A stretch of 64,000 bases of DNA from Lepus europaeus (lineage: Eukaryota > Chordata > Mammalia > Lagomorpha > Leporidae). Location of the stretch: the NCBI RefSeq assembly GCF_033115175.1, contig NC_084834.1, positions 37,182,077-37,246,076 on the forward strand, written 5' to 3'. The notes under the pieces were generated by a model. The model worked only from the letters and a program-made list of their open reading frames with translations, searched no databases and had not been told where the DNA came from. The position numbers and the translations under genes were made by a program. This document shows, piece by piece, positions 1-11,541 of this stretch. Position 1 is the stretch's first letter. Every line of letters begins with the position of its first letter.

Positions 1-21
1 AATTATAATAGCACCTTTCTT
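1..21 (+). mobile_element. MIR 3' part, left piece (split by SINEs)
   Basis: 'aattataatagcacctttctt' corresponds to the MIR 'ataatagtacctacct' stretch and continues at 1,115 after two SINE insertions. Confidence 0.6.
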
Positions 22-739
22 GGAGCTGACATTATGGCACAGAGGGTTAAGTGGTCAATTGTGATGCCAGCATCCCATATCAGAGTGCCTGTTTGAGTCC
101 CAGCTACTCCACTTCTTTTTTTTTTTTTTTTTTTTTTTTTTTTGACAGGCAGAGTGGACAGTGAGAGAGAGATGGAGAGAAAGGTCTTCCTTTGCCGTTG
201 GTTCACCCTCCAATGGCCGCCGCGACCGGCGCGCTGCCTTCGGCACATCGCACTGATCCGAAACCAGGAGCCAGGTGCTTCTCCTGGTCTCCCATGCGGG
301 TGCAGGGCCCAAGCACTTGGGCCATCTTCCACTGCACTCCCGGGCCATAGCAGAGAGCTGGCCTGGAAGAGGGGCAACCGGGACAGAATCAAGTGCCCCA
401 ACCGGGACTAGAACCTGGTGTGCCGGTGCCGCAGGCAGAGGATTAGCCTATTGAGCAGTGGCGCTGGCCTCAGCTACTCCACTTCTGACCCAGCTTCCTG
501 CTAAAGTGCCTGGGAAAGCAGTAGAAGATGGTTCAAGTACTTGGGTCCCTGCCACCTACATGGGCAATCTGAATAGAGTTCCTAGCTCCTGGGTTCATCA
601 TGGACCAGACCTGGCTTCTGTAGCCACTTGGGGAGTGAACCAACAGATAGAAAACCTCTTCCTCTGTATCTTTGCCTTTCTCTCTTTCTCACCTCACCTC
701 CCTCACTCTGCTTTTCAAATAAATAAATACTCAAAACTC
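22..739 (+). mobile_element. Classical C-repeat SINE, split by a younger SINE
   Basis: Head 'attatggcacagagggttaa' and tail 'caaataaataaatac'. The 12-bp duplication agcacctttctt lies at 10-21 and 740-751. Interrupted by a Y-type copy at 117-470. Confidence 0.9.
117..470 (-). mobile_element. Y-type C-repeat SINE nested in an older SINE
   Basis: T-run, then 'gacaggcagagtggacagtg', head end 'cagtggcgctggcc'. The 16-bp duplication cagctactccacttct (101-116, 471-486) is made of host-SINE sequence, proving the order of insertion. Confidence 0.96.
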
Positions 740-751
740 AGCACCTTTCTT

Positions 752-1114
752 TAAAAAAAAAAAAGATGATTTAAAAATTTAAAAAAAAATTTATTTGAAA
801 GGCAGAGTAACAGAGAGAGAGAGAGAGGGAGAGATAGAGAGAAAGGGATAGATCTTTGATTTGTTGGTTCACTCCCCAAATGGGCACAACGGCCAGAGCT
901 GGGTCAATCTGAAGCCAGGAGCCCGGAGCTTCCTGTGGGTCTCCCACATGGGCACAGGGTCCCAAGCACTTGGGCCATCTTCCATTGCTTTCCTAGGTGC
1001 ATTAGCACGGATATGGATCAGAAGTGGAGCAGCCGAGACTCAACCTAATGTCCATATGGGATGCCAGTACTGCAGATGGCAGCTTAACCTGCTACACCAC
1101 AGCACTGGCCCCAA
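752..1114 (-). mobile_element. Classical C-repeat SINE
   Basis: 'tttatttgaaaggcagagta' to 'cagcactggcccc'. Right flank gcacctttctt (1,116-1,126) repeats the left flank (741-751), so this copy used the same MIR target site as its neighbour. Confidence 0.9.
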
Positions 1115-1190
1115 TGGCACCTTTCTTATAATGATGCTGTGAGGATTGTAAGTAATTAGTAAAGTGCTTGACACAGTGCGTTGTGCAGGC
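1115..1190 (+). mobile_element. MIR 3' part, right piece
   Basis: 'gatgctgtgaggattgtaag' and 'aaagtgcttgacacagtgc' match the 3' half of MIR and continue the piece at positions 1-21. Confidence 0.7.
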
Positions 1191-1311
1191 CAAATCTCAG
1201 AGTGTAGCTATAGTTTGTAGGATAGTTGATGATGTGCCAAAGTCACAGGAGTTAGTAGCCAAACCAGGGCTCCCACTCAGATAGTCTGCTCCTGGAGTCC
1301 ACCCTTTAAAT

Positions 1312-1582
1312 TTAAATATATATATTTAGGAGGGAGAAAGCCAAACAGTGCTCCCATTTGCTAGCTTACTTCCCAGGTGCACACAACAGTCTGGGCTTGG
1401 CTGGGGCTAAAGCCAGGGGGCTGGGAACCCAATCCAGGTCACCCACGTAGGTGACAGGGACCCAGTTACTTGAGCAATCACTGCCACCTCCCAGGGTATG
1501 CATTAGCAGGAAGCTGAAAGCAGGAGCTGGAACCAGGAATGGAATTCAGGTACTGCAATGTGGGATGCCACTGTCTTAATCC
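1312..1582 (-). mobile_element. Old, diverged C-repeat SINE
   Basis: 'ttacttcccaggtgcacaca', 'ggtcacccacgtaggtgaca', 'cattagcaggaagctgaaa' and 'gtgggatgccactgtctta' follow the antisense consensus with many changes. Confidence 0.75.
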
Positions 1583-1920
1583 GCATCTTTACTTAGGCCA
1601 AATACCTGTGCCCTGAAGTCCCCTATTAACCTTCCCCACTCTTGCTGCTTTGAGCCAGCCCAAGTAGAGTCCCCAGCGCAGGAGTGGAGTGAGCACCCAG
1701 CACATCGAATGGCAGAGTGAGAACTAGTGTTGTTCCTCTCCCTTATCTGCCACCCTCTCCTCGCTGAGGGACAAACCAAGACACAAAAACACTTCCTTAT
1801 TTAACTTCTTGAAAAGGGAAGCTGATTCAATCCTAACTCGTACTTCCTTCCTCGGGCTTACATAGGAGACAAAAAGCAAAGTACGTGACATAGAAGACAG
1901 GATTTAAAAATGCGGGTCTG

Positions 1921-2260
1921 GGCCAGCGCCGTGGCTCAACAGGCTAACCCTCCGCCTTTCGGCGCCGGCACACCGGGTTCTAGTCCCAGTTGGGGTGCCG
2001 GATTCTATCCCGGTTACCCCTCTTCCAGGCCAGCTCTCTGCTATGGCCCGGGAAGGCAGTGGAGGATGGCCCAAGTGCTTGGGCCCTGCACCCGCAAGGG
2101 AGACTGGGAGAAGCGCCTGGCTCCTGGCTTCGGATCAGCACAATGCGCCGGCCGCAGCGGCCATTGGAGAGTGAACCAACGGCAAAAAGGAAAACCTTTC
2201 TCTCTGTCTCTCTCTCTCACTATCCACTCTGCCTGTCAAAAAGAAAAGAAAAAAAAAATT
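1921..2260 (+). mobile_element. Y-type C-repeat SINE
   Basis: 'ggccagcgccgtggctcaac' to 'ctgcctgtcaaaaagaaaag'. Flank gggtctg repeats at 1,914-1,920 and 2,262-2,268. The tail lacks AAATAAA. Confidence 0.95.
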
Positions 2261-2268
2261 TGGGTCTG

Positions 2269-3574
2269 TCTGTGTATTTGACTTCATCTTCCTTCTCGTT
2301 GTCATCACGCTCCCTTCCATTGAAACCGGCGGGCTGGAATGTCTTCCTAGCTTGTCATCGCGCATCGCCTGCCTCCTGCTGAACAATGCCTAGATTATTC
2401 ACAGACTCACAGCTAGGCATGTGAGGCATGCTGCACATCAGATTGTGCAACAGCAACCTCGGCTGTGAGTGTGAACATTCGAATTTCAGTTTTGAAGGAA
2501 GTTGGCAATCCTCTGCTCTATCTTTTGCAATGTTATAGTGGATGGGGAGCTTTTTCTCTTTAAGAAATCTTGGACTGTACATATTACAGAAGCCAATCAG
2601 CTGACTTTGTCCTTTGTTTCTCTTCCACTATGAAGTCATTTTTAAAATCATGAGTGGATCACCGTGGCCTTCGAAGATAATCTGGATTATGAATGAAACC
2701 TTCACATATCCACCAAAAACTTTCAGCAACTCCAAGTTCTTCCAGGGTGAGAATAGCACACGATTCCACTCTTCAGCACTCTCTTCCTCACCACCTGCCC
2801 AGGTTAGTCGAGAAACGTGTCTGGGGTTGGACTCATCTCCCAGGCACCCCTCCTGCCCAGGAACCCTGAACACCTTGAAGCCATATGTTATAATATGGAT
2901 CTGGCATAAAACCTCTAATCTGTACATCCTGGTCTTGAAAACACTTTCCCTCATTTTACACACACACACACACATACACACACACAATTAGATTCTTTGA
3001 CCCCTAGAGAGCAGCGCCCTCTTACTTTGCACCCTCAGATCCTACACTAGCCTAACACACAGTAAACAGATATGACATGCTGTTGAACAATGAATTATTT
3101 ACCCAGAACCCATGTGGGTGGTATCATGTTTAAGGGACACACTTCAGCTGGCAGGAGTAATTAAAAATAAATAGCATTGCTTATTCAAACATCTGTGGGA
3201 CATTCAAAGAAATCCAAACACACAACCCTCAACAGCACTTCCTAGAGCCCCCCTCTTCTCATTCACTCCTTTTCATACCCACCACTGCTCCAGCTCAGCC
3301 TGCTTGATCAAGCCTTCCTTCCAGAAGAAAAATACTGACTTTACCATGCCACCTACCAAAAAGTTTTCTTTTCCTCTCCCTCAATAACTTCTTACGTAGC
3401 TAGATTTTGCTTCCATCCAGACCAGAAAAATTCTTGCTTTTTTGAATGGAAGGGCAGAGAAACTGGGTTGAAAATGGTAAGAGTCTCATTGAGGCCTGGA
3501 GAAGAGAGGAAATATGTGAACACTCGTATTTTCATAATTATTCCTATCACAGTTAACGAGAATGAAAGAGTTTA
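2269..3574. other. Unique intergenic sequence
   Basis: Apart from the CA repeat, no repeat family, exon or RNA gene is recognised. Confidence 0.6.
2958..2986. repeat. (CA)n microsatellite
   Basis: Imperfect CA run with one 'cat' interruption. Confidence 0.95.
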
Positions 3575-3878
3575 AGGAGCAGCCATTTAGCCTAGTGGTT
3601 AAGGTGCTGGTTGGGATGCTTGTATCTCATATCACACAGCCTGTGTTCAAGTCCCAGCTCTGACTCCGGATTCCAGCTTCATGCTGATGTGCACCCTGGG
3701 GAGCAGTAGTGACAGCTGAAGTCCTTAGGTCCCTGCCACCCACGTGGGAGACCCAGTTTGAGTTCCCAGCTCCTACTTTAGCCTGACCCACCCCCAGCCT
3801 TTATGGGCATTTGGAAAGTGAACCAGCAAATGGAAGATCGACCTCTCCCTCTCTCTTCTTCTTCTTAAATAAGAAAAT
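3575..3878 (+). mobile_element. Old, diverged C-repeat SINE
   Basis: 'ggagcagccatttagcctag', 'gttcaagtcccagctctga', 'ccacccacgtgggagaccc' and 'gaaccagcaaatggaagat'; the tail is degraded. Confidence 0.85.
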
Positions 3879-4656
3879 GCTTTTGTAAAGATAATAAGAG
3901 AGAGAAGGTCTCTGCAGCCAATGAAGAGGACCTTGTCCACATCTTTGCCTGTGGCTGTGTTCAGTAACTTCAAACACACAACTGTTCTAAAATTTTATCT
4001 GTATGTATCCCTATTATATTTCCTTGGAGGAAGAAAATTGATTCTTAAATCATCCCCAAAGAGGACTTTTCCAAAAGTAAGAAAGTTTGAATTGATTACC
4101 ATATATTGGGTTCTTCACGAAAATTAACAGCAAAAAACCGATTCCTTTGCTCACCAAGAAATGGGTCATGATCTTCATTTACCTCCTTCTTGCAAACTCC
4201 ACTCAGAGTTAGCTGTTGATCAGAAACCACGACTGCAACACCACTCTGGATATGTCTTCCAACCAGAATGGAATCATGTAGTAGGAGCTACCCTAAGAAC
4301 CTAGAAGGAATGTGTTGGCCTTGGTAGTAAGGGAGGACAGGCAGTATCAGATTTCCACGTTTTAGAATTGACACAAATAGTGTGCTGTGTCATACAGGGT
4401 CAAAACACTGTGCAGCATATGCATGGACACTTTTGTGCTTTTCTCAGTATTTTCTCAGATTGATATTTTCTCTTTTGGATTTTGTAAATTTACATTTGAA
4501 TATCCCAATATATTTCCACTGGGCTGAGGAAAATAAGGGAAGGGCTATGCTTTGCCTCTGTTTAGGTTGAGGGAAAATGGAAAGAAAAACTATTTGGGGT
4601 AAGGTCTTGGTGGGGAGGGTTACAAGACAGAGACTTAATAGTTTAAAAATAAATCT
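3879..4656. other. Unique intergenic sequence
   Basis: Nothing recognised; short chance ORFs only. Confidence 0.6.
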
Positions 4657-4955
4657 GGGGGCCAGCACTGTGGCATAATAGGTTAAGCATCCACCTGCCG
4701 TGCTAGCATCCTATATGGCAAATCCTGGCTGCTTCACTTCCGATCCAGCTCTCTGCTTAAGGCCTGGGAAAGCAGAAGATGGCCCAAGTGTTTGGGACCC
4801 TGCACTCATGTGGGAGACGCAGAAGAAGTTGTTGGCTCCTGGCTTCAGATCAGCTCAGCTCCAGACATTGTGGCCAACTGGGGAGTAAACCAGTGGATGG
4901 AAGACCTCTCTGTCTGTAACTCTACCTCTCAAATAAATATATACATCTTTTAAAA
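4657..4955 (+). mobile_element. Classical C-repeat SINE
   Basis: 'ggggccagcactgtggcata' to 'caaataaatatatacatc'. First of four sense copies in tandem up to 5,873. Confidence 0.92.
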
Positions 4956-4990
4956 TCTTTTAAAAAATAAAAATAAAAAATGAATCTTTC

Positions 4991-5316
4991 AGTGGCCAGC
5001 ACTGTGGTGTGGCAGGTTAGGCCACTGCCTGTAGTGCCAGCATCCCATGTGGGCATCGGTTTGAGTCCTGGCTGCTCCACTTCCAATCCAGCTTCCTGCT
5101 GATGTGCCTGGAAAGGCAGCAGAAGACAGCCCAAATGCTCTGGCCCATGTGCCCATGTGGGATACCTGGATAAAGCTCCTGGCTCCAGGCTTTGATCTGG
5201 ACCAGCCCTGATCATTGTGGCCATTTGGGGAGTGAACCAGCAGATGGAAGACTTCTCTCTCTGCCTCTTTCTTTCCTTCTCTGTAACTCTGCCTTGCAAA
5301 TAAATAAATCTTTTTT
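4991..5316 (+). mobile_element. Classical C-repeat SINE
   Basis: 'agtggccagcactgtggtgt' to 'caaataaataaatcttttt'; second of the tandem group. Confidence 0.92.
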
Positions 5317-5332
5317 GCAAAATGACTCTTTT

Positions 5333-5656
5333 GGGGAAGGCATTGTGGTTAAGCTGCTACTTGTAATGCCAGTATCCCATCTGAGCACTGATTAGAGTAC
5401 CAGGAGCTCCACTTTCACTTCAGCTCCTTGCTAATGTACCTGGGAAAGCACCAGAAGATTGCCTGAGTGCTTGGACCCCTGCCACCCATGTGGGAGATCT
5501 GGACGGTGTTCTAGGCTCCTAGCTTTGGCCTGGCCCTGCCCATTGTGGCCATCTGGGGAGGGGAATGAACCAGCAGATGGAAAATTAATCTCTCCCTCTC
5601 TCTCTCTCTCTCTCTCTTTCTCTCTTCCTGAGGTTCTGCCTTTGAAAGAAAGAAAG
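5333..5656 (+). mobile_element. Old C-repeat SINE
   Basis: 'ggggaaggcattgtggttaa' to 'gaggttctgcctttgaaaga', with a long internal CT run (5,590-5,630). Third of the group; no AATAAA tail remains. Confidence 0.88.
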
Positions 5657-5657
5657 G

Positions 5658-5873
5658 AGATCCAGCTCCCTGCTAATGTGCCTGGGCAACCAGTGAAAGA
5701 TGGCCCCAGTAACACAGTCACATGGGGGACCCAGAAGAATCTCCTGGCTCCGGGCTTTGGATCAGCCCAGCTCTAGCCATTGTGGCCATTTTGGGAGTTA
5801 ACCAGCAGATGGAAGATCTCGTTTTCTCTCTCTCCATAACTCTGTCTTTCAAATAAATAAATGAATCTTTTTT
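5658..5873 (+). mobile_element. 5'-truncated C-repeat SINE
   Basis: Begins inside the body at 'gatccagctccctgctaatg', so the tRNA-like head is absent; ends 'caaataaataaatgaatc'. Fourth of the group, abutting the third copy. Confidence 0.88.
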
Positions 5874-6190
5874 AAAAAAACAAAGTAAAAAAAAAAAAAG
5901 AAAAAGAAAAAGAAAATGAATCTGTGTGTTTGTGTTAGAGACAAAATGAAAGTATGTAAAAATTAAAGAAAAAATATTCAAATATCTACTTTCACCATAA
6001 TTTTCCTATTAGACCCCAGCCCTTCCCCCTCTCAAGCTCTGCTTATTTGCATAATTCTTGCATCAATGTTCTCAAAGCTTCCCAGCTTTCTCTTCTGTTT
6101 CTCTTCACTCCCATTAGTGAATTACCACAAACTCATCAGTTTAACACATCAGTTTTAACACAATCCAATTATTACCAAAGGTCACAATTC
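5874..6190. other. AT-rich intergenic sequence
   Basis: A-rich simple sequence (5,890-5,915), then unremarkable DNA. Confidence 0.6.
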
Positions 6191-6523
6191 CTTTTTTTTT
6201 TTTTTTTAAATATTTATCTATTTATTTGAAAGTCAGAGTTACACAGAGAGAGAGAGAGAGACAGGTCTTCTATCTGATGGTTCACTCCCCAAATGACCGC
6301 AATGGCCAGATCTGCACCAATCCAAAGCCAAGAGCCAGGTGCTTCTTCTGGGTCTCCCACATGGGTGCAGGGGCCCAAGGACTTGGGCCATCTTCTACTG
6401 CTTTCCCAGGCCACAGCAGAGAGCTGGATCAGACATGGGGCAGCCGGAACTAGAACCAGTGCCCATATGGGATGCCGGTGCTTCAGGCCAGGGCATTAAC
6501 CTGCTGTACCACAGTGCCGGCCC
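6191..6523 (-). mobile_element. Classical C-repeat SINE
   Basis: T-run to 'ccacagtgccggcccc'. A diverged target duplication is visible: accaaaggtcacaattc on the left, acaaaggccagaattc on the right. Confidence 0.93.
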
Positions 6524-6797
6524 CACAAAGGCCAGAATTCTAAAATGGCTCTTACTGGGCTGAAGCCAAAGCATCAGCAGGCACTGTTCCCTAGCTTTTC
6601 CCAGCTTCAAGAGGTGGCCCACATCCTTACCTCACGATCCTGTCTTCTACCCTCAAGACCAGGAGTCAGCATCCACAGCCTCTCTCTAGCTCCGACACTC
6701 CTGCATCCATCTTCCATTTTAATAAGGTCATTTGTGATTGGAGTGCACCAACAAACATAATCCAGGGTAATTGTCCCATTTCAAGATTTAAAAATTA

Positions 6798-7122
6798 GGG
6801 GCTGGTGATGTGGCACAGTGGGTAAAACCACCACCTACAACACTGGCCTCTCATGTGGGCATCAGTTCATGAACTTGCTGCTCCACTTCCAATTCAGGTC
6901 CCAGCTAATGGCCTGGGAAAGTTGCAGAAGATGGCCCAAGTGCTTGGGCCTCTGCTACACACATGGGAGAGCCAGAAGAAGCTCCTGACTCCTGGCTTCG
7001 GCCTGGTCCAGTCCCAGCCGTTATCACCATCTGGGGAGCGAACCAGCAGATGGAAGATCTCTCCATCTCTCCCTTTCTCACTGTAACTCTGATTTTCAAA
7101 TAAATAAATCAATCTTTAAAAA
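6798..7122 (+). mobile_element. Classical C-repeat SINE
   Basis: 'ggggctggtgatgtggcaca' to 'caaataaataaatcaatc'. Target duplication aagatttaaaaatta / aagatgtaaaaatga (6,783-6,797; 7,123-7,137). Confidence 0.93.
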
Positions 7123-7137
7123 AAGATGTAAAAATGA

Positions 7138-7843
7138 ATCGCATCTATGAAGTGCCTTTTCCCATGGAAGGTGTTACAGTCACGGGTTCTGGAGATCAGG
7201 ATGTAAACATCTTTGGGAGACCAATATTCTGCCTTCCACACTTTGGTGTTCCACGTTTACCACCACTCCAGCTTGGCCACCTTTCAACAAGATGCCGAGA
7301 CATGAAATAACTGACGTCCCCAGCTCTCTCCATTAACTCCTTTTCTGAGAATCCAAAGCCTGAGCAAACGCCCTCCTGGAGTCACTTCTCAAACCTCCTC
7401 CTTGCAAGTGCTTTCTGTCCAGTCGCGAGCATCATCCCTTTCCTCTTGGGAAATCTAATTTTCTGAGCCTGATTTCATTTTAGACCTCTTCCATGAACAC
7501 TTGCTGCATCTCCCTAACCATGAGTCAGATACTTTCTGTCTCTGAAATCCCATTAAATTGTTTCCCTTTAAATACATACCTAATGTTGTATACACACATA
7601 ACATATATGAATACAAATAATCTACATTTATTTACGATATCTATATATGTTTATGTAGTATCTATGATAGTGTTTGTAGGTGTCTACTGCATACAAAATT
7701 CATTCATGAGTACTTTGAAACCTTACCACAATGTAAACATGTTGTTATTATTTGGCAAGTGAAAATTTACAACAAGATAAATTTGGTATTAATTATTTGA
7801 TGTTATGCAAATTTTATACATAAGAGAACAAAATCATATTGTT
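7138..7843. other. Unique intergenic sequence
   Basis: GC-neutral to 7,480, then AT-rich with TATATG-type simple sequence (7,580-7,660). No exon seen. Confidence 0.6.
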
Positions 7844-7859
7844 AAAAGTCATACCATTG

Positions 7860-8183
7860 GGGCCAGCACTGTGGTGGAGTGAATAAAGCTGCCACCTGTC
7901 ACTCCAGCGTTCCATATGGCCACCAGTCCAAGTCTCGGCTGCTCCTCTTCCAATCCAGCTCTCTTCGATGGCCTGGGAAAGCAGAAGATGGCCCAAGTCC
8001 TTGGGTCCCTGCATCTGTGAGGGAGACCTGGAGGCAGCTCCTGGCTCCTGGCTTCAGATCAACCTAACTCAGCCATTGTGGCCATTTGGGAGTGAACCAG
8101 CGGATAGAAGCCCTTTCTCTCTGTCTCTCCCTCTCTCTGTCTATAACTCTGCCTCTCAAATAAAAAATAAATAAACCTTTTAA
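7860..8183 (+). mobile_element. Classical C-repeat SINE
   Basis: 'ggccagcactgtggtggagt' to 'ataaataaaccttttaaa'. Target duplication aaaagtcataccattg (7,844-7,859) with one mismatch at 8,184-8,199. Confidence 0.94.
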
Positions 8184-8373
8184 AAAAGTCATACCACTGA
8201 TTCAAATGTCTCTTCTGTTATACCATGGCCCTGTGATTTCAATCCATTGGTGCCTTATTTTAACTTTCCTTACTAAAGTCAATGCTGAAGTTACAGACTG
8301 TTTCCCTTCTTTCATACCTGCTATTATGCTCAGTGCTCAATAAATATTTCTTCAATTCTCTCTCTCTCTCTCT

Positions 8374-8723
8374 CTTTTTTTTTTTTTTTTTGACAGGCAG
8401 AGTGGACAGTGAGAGAGAGAGACAGAGAGGAAGGTCTTCCTTTTTTTCCGTTGGTTCACCCTCCAATGGCCGCCATGACCAGCGCACCGCAGCCGGCGCA
8501 CCGCACTGATCCGAAGGCAGGAGCCAGGTGCTTCTCCTGGTCTCCCATGTGGGTGCAGGGCCCAAGGACTTGGGCCATCCTCCACTGCACTCCCGGGCCA
8601 CAGCAGAGAGCTGGACTGGAAGAGGGGCAACCAGGACAGAATCCGGCGCCCCAACCGGGACTAGAACCCGGTGTGCCGGCGCCGCTAGGCAGAGGATTAG
8701 CTTGTTAAGCCACGGCGCCGGCC
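8374..8723 (-). mobile_element. Y-type C-repeat SINE, left arm of an inverted pair
   Basis: T-run, 'gacaggcagagtggacagtg' to 'cacggcgccggcc'. It stands head-to-head with the next copy across only 20 bp. Very close to its partner in sequence. Confidence 0.95.
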
Positions 8724-8743
8724 AGTAATTATAATTAAGAATT

Positions 8744-9075
8744 GAGGCCGGTGCCGTGGCTCAACAGGCTAATCCTCCTGCCTAGCGGCGCCGGCACACC
8801 AGGTTCTAGTCCCGGTTGGGGCGCCGGATTCTGTCCCGGTTGCCCCTCTTCCAGGCCAGCTCTCTGCTGTGGCCCGGGAGTGCAGTGGAGGATGGCCCAA
8901 GTCCTTGGGCCCTGCACCCGCATGGGAGACCAGGAGAAGCACCTGGCTCCTGCCTTCGGATTAGCACGATGCGCCGGCCGCAGCGGCCATTGGAGGGTGA
9001 ACCAACGGTAAAAAGGAAGACCTTTCTCTCTGTCTCTCTCTCTCTCACTATCCACTCTGCCTGTCAAAAAAAAAA
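8744..9075 (+). mobile_element. Y-type C-repeat SINE, right arm of an inverted pair
   Basis: 'gaggccggtgccgtggctca' to 'ctgtcaaaaaaaaaaa'. Flank aattataatta repeats at 8,728-8,738 and 9,076-9,086. Confidence 0.95.
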
Positions 9076-9086
9076 AATTATAATTA

Positions 9087-9793
9087 CTGCTCCTGGATTT
9101 TGCCTGCTACTCTACATTGTACCTGCTCAGTTGACTAACAACAGGGCACCCTTTGATCTTGTTAATTCCCTTTAACACAAATCAACATCTCTTCAGAAAC
9201 AGAACAACCTCGTATTGGAGATGGAGCCTGTCACCTCGGTAAAAATTAGTTGTTCTGTCTGTACCAGGACAAAAATAGGAAAATTAGTCATGATATGCTG
9301 GCTGAATAAGCCTCTGAAATATTGTGAAATTGTTACTCAAATTGACCACTTCCCTGACTGATCCGCTGTGACCCCATGGCACCTAGAAAAGTACTGATAC
9401 TTAATAGAGTATTTAAACAATGTTGGCTTCATTAATAAACTTCTTTAGTTGTGACTATTAAATACCAAAACAAGAACTCATTTAGTCAAATGTTATAAGA
9501 AATGAGGCAACTAAATGAAAAATCATCAGTCAAAATGGATATTTATTTGAACCGATTTGTTAGACTGACAAGAATGAGTTTGTCAGTCAAAACAGCTGAT
9601 CTTCATGTAAACCCAAAGACTATCTAAAAGAGATCACTTCATTAATAGCAAATACCCTTCCAAAACTGTTGACACATTTTCAGGGTAAATATGGGGATTG
9701 ATACACTTTAGGCTTCATGAAAAGGCATGAAGCTGATTCCACGTAGTTATAGGAATAAAATTTTGTTTTATGAAGTTTTTAAATTTTTCAAAA
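9087..9793. other. Unassigned intergenic sequence
   Basis: Contains 'cctgactgatccgctgtgac' and an 'aataaactt' at about 9,435 that vaguely recall an old LTR, too weakly to call. The rest is unremarkable. Confidence 0.45.
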
Positions 9794-10092
9794 GGGGAAC
9801 TGGCGCTGTGGCATAGTAGGCTACCCCTCTGCCTGCGGTGCCGGCATCCCATATGGGTGCTGGTTTGTGCCCCAGCTGCCCCTCTTCAGATCCAGCTCTC
9901 TGCTTATGGCCTGGGAAAGCAATAGAAGATGAGAAAGACCTGGAAGAAGCTCCTGGCTCCTGGCTTTGGATTGGCCCAGCTCTAGCCATTGCAGCCATTT
10001 GGAGAGTGAACCAGCAGATGGAAGACCCCTCTGTCTGTCTCTCCCTCTCTCTGTCTGTAATTTCGCCTTTCAAGTAAATAAATAAAACTTTA
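9794..10092 (+). mobile_element. Classical C-repeat SINE
   Basis: 'ggggaactggcgctgtggca' to 'caagtaaataaataaaact'. It lacks part of the 'gcccaagtccttgggcc' segment (deletion near 9,930). Confidence 0.92.
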
Positions 10093-10311
10093 TTTACAAA
10101 AAAGAAGAAAGAAAGAAAAGAAGCCAGACTTACCATTTGAATTATTTTTGGGATCTGCCTAGCCTTCAGATTCTGACTATTGACAGAGAAATGTTTTTAA
10201 GCCAGGAGAGCATGTGAGAATGTACTCAGTACTGTTCAAGTATGTTCTAGAGCAAAAATCTCTGTGAATGATTCAGTTACAGAATAGAATTTACCAAAGT
10301 CAGTGCAGTCC

Positions 10312-10636
10312 TTTTTTTTTTTTTAAAAAAAAGATTTATTTATTTATTTGAAAGAGTTACTGAGAGGCGGGGCGGGGGGGCGGCGGGGATCCATCTTCCA
10401 TTCGCTAGTTCACTTCCCAGATGGCTGCAACGGCTGGAGTTGAGCCGATCTGGAGCCAGGAGCCAAGAGCTTATTTCAGGTCTCTCACGTGGGTGCAGGG
10501 GCCCAAGGTCATCTTCTACTACCTTCCTAGGCCATAGCAGAGAGCTAGATTGGAAGTGGAGCAGCCAGGACTTGAGCTGGTGCCCATATGGGATGCAGGT
10601 AGAGGTTTTACCCTCTACGCCACAGCACCAATCGCC
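10312..10636 (-). mobile_element. Classical C-repeat SINE
   Basis: T-run with 'aagatttatttatttatttg' to 'gccacagcaccaatcgcc'. A G-rich block 'ggggcggggggg' replaces the usual GA tract at about 10,368-10,387. Confidence 0.92.
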
Positions 10637-11213
10637 ATATCCTTTCTTATTCTTGAAGAAAACATGCCAGTTCTCAAACACACAAAATGTGACACATTCT
10701 GAAAAATGCCCACTGTATACAAATTGCATTTGTCAAAGGAAAGACATCAAACTTCCACAATTTACTTAGGATCTTCCAAATTCGCATCAAACTCAATATT
10801 CTGTTTGTTATAAAGTCACAAATTACATGCATAAAATCATTCAAAACAAAGTATTTTCTTTAGGCTCCTATGATAGAGTAAGTCAAATGACTTTTGGGGG
10901 GAGGCAGAGTAAGAAGCTGTATTCTTATCCACACTTTATTTAAACACTGCTATCTTCATACATGTTCTGTTTAATGTGAGAAATGCCACTGGAGGTGAAG
11001 ACTGGCCTGCCCTTGTCATGCGGAACTGCTTCAGAAAGAGGAAAGACCTAGAGGTTTGGTACAGGGGCCTTTCCCACACTCATACCACCCCCAGCCATGG
11101 CTGACCACCAGCCTATTCCTCCCAGCTGCAACGGGAGCTCTCCGGAGACCAGGGTCTGCTGAACACTTAGGTTGGGGGACATTTTCTATTCTCTAGAGTC
11201 AAGAATGTACATC
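10637..11213. other. Unique intergenic sequence
   Basis: Nothing recognised. Confidence 0.6.
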
Positions 11214-11541
11214 TTACTGCTGCTGCTGTAGAGTAGTAGGTTAAGCCTCTGCCTGCAGAGCCAGCATCCCATTTGAGCGCTGGTTCAAGTCCTGGCTGCT
11301 CCTCTTCTGATCCAGCTCCTTGCTGATGCACCTGGGAAACCAGCAGGGGATGGCCTAAGTGCTTGGGCCCCTATACCCACGTGAGAGACCAGGAAGAAGC
11401 TTCTGCCTCCTGGCTTCAGTTTGGCCCATCCCTGGCTGTTGCAACCATTTGGGGAGTGAACCAGTGAATAAAAAATTTTCTCTCTCTGTCTCTCTCCTCA
11501 CTTCTCTCTGTTAAAAAAGAAAAGGAAAAAAAAAAGAAAAT
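11214..11541 (+). mobile_element. Classical C-repeat SINE
   Basis: 'gtagagtagtaggttaagcc' to 'ctctctgttaaaaaagaaaa'; body 'ccagctccttgctgatgcac' intact. Confidence 0.9.

Noticed and set aside
8742..9175. Recurring ORFs with 'SRLPLFQASSLLWPG' and 'CRAQALGPSSTALPGHSRELA' type proteins
   Set aside because: The same peptides appear wherever a SINE lies, on both strands; they are translations of the repeat, not a gene family.
9190..9480. Possible lagomorph retroviral LTR
   Set aside because: Weak resemblance only; no clear TG...CA ends, duplication or partner LTR.
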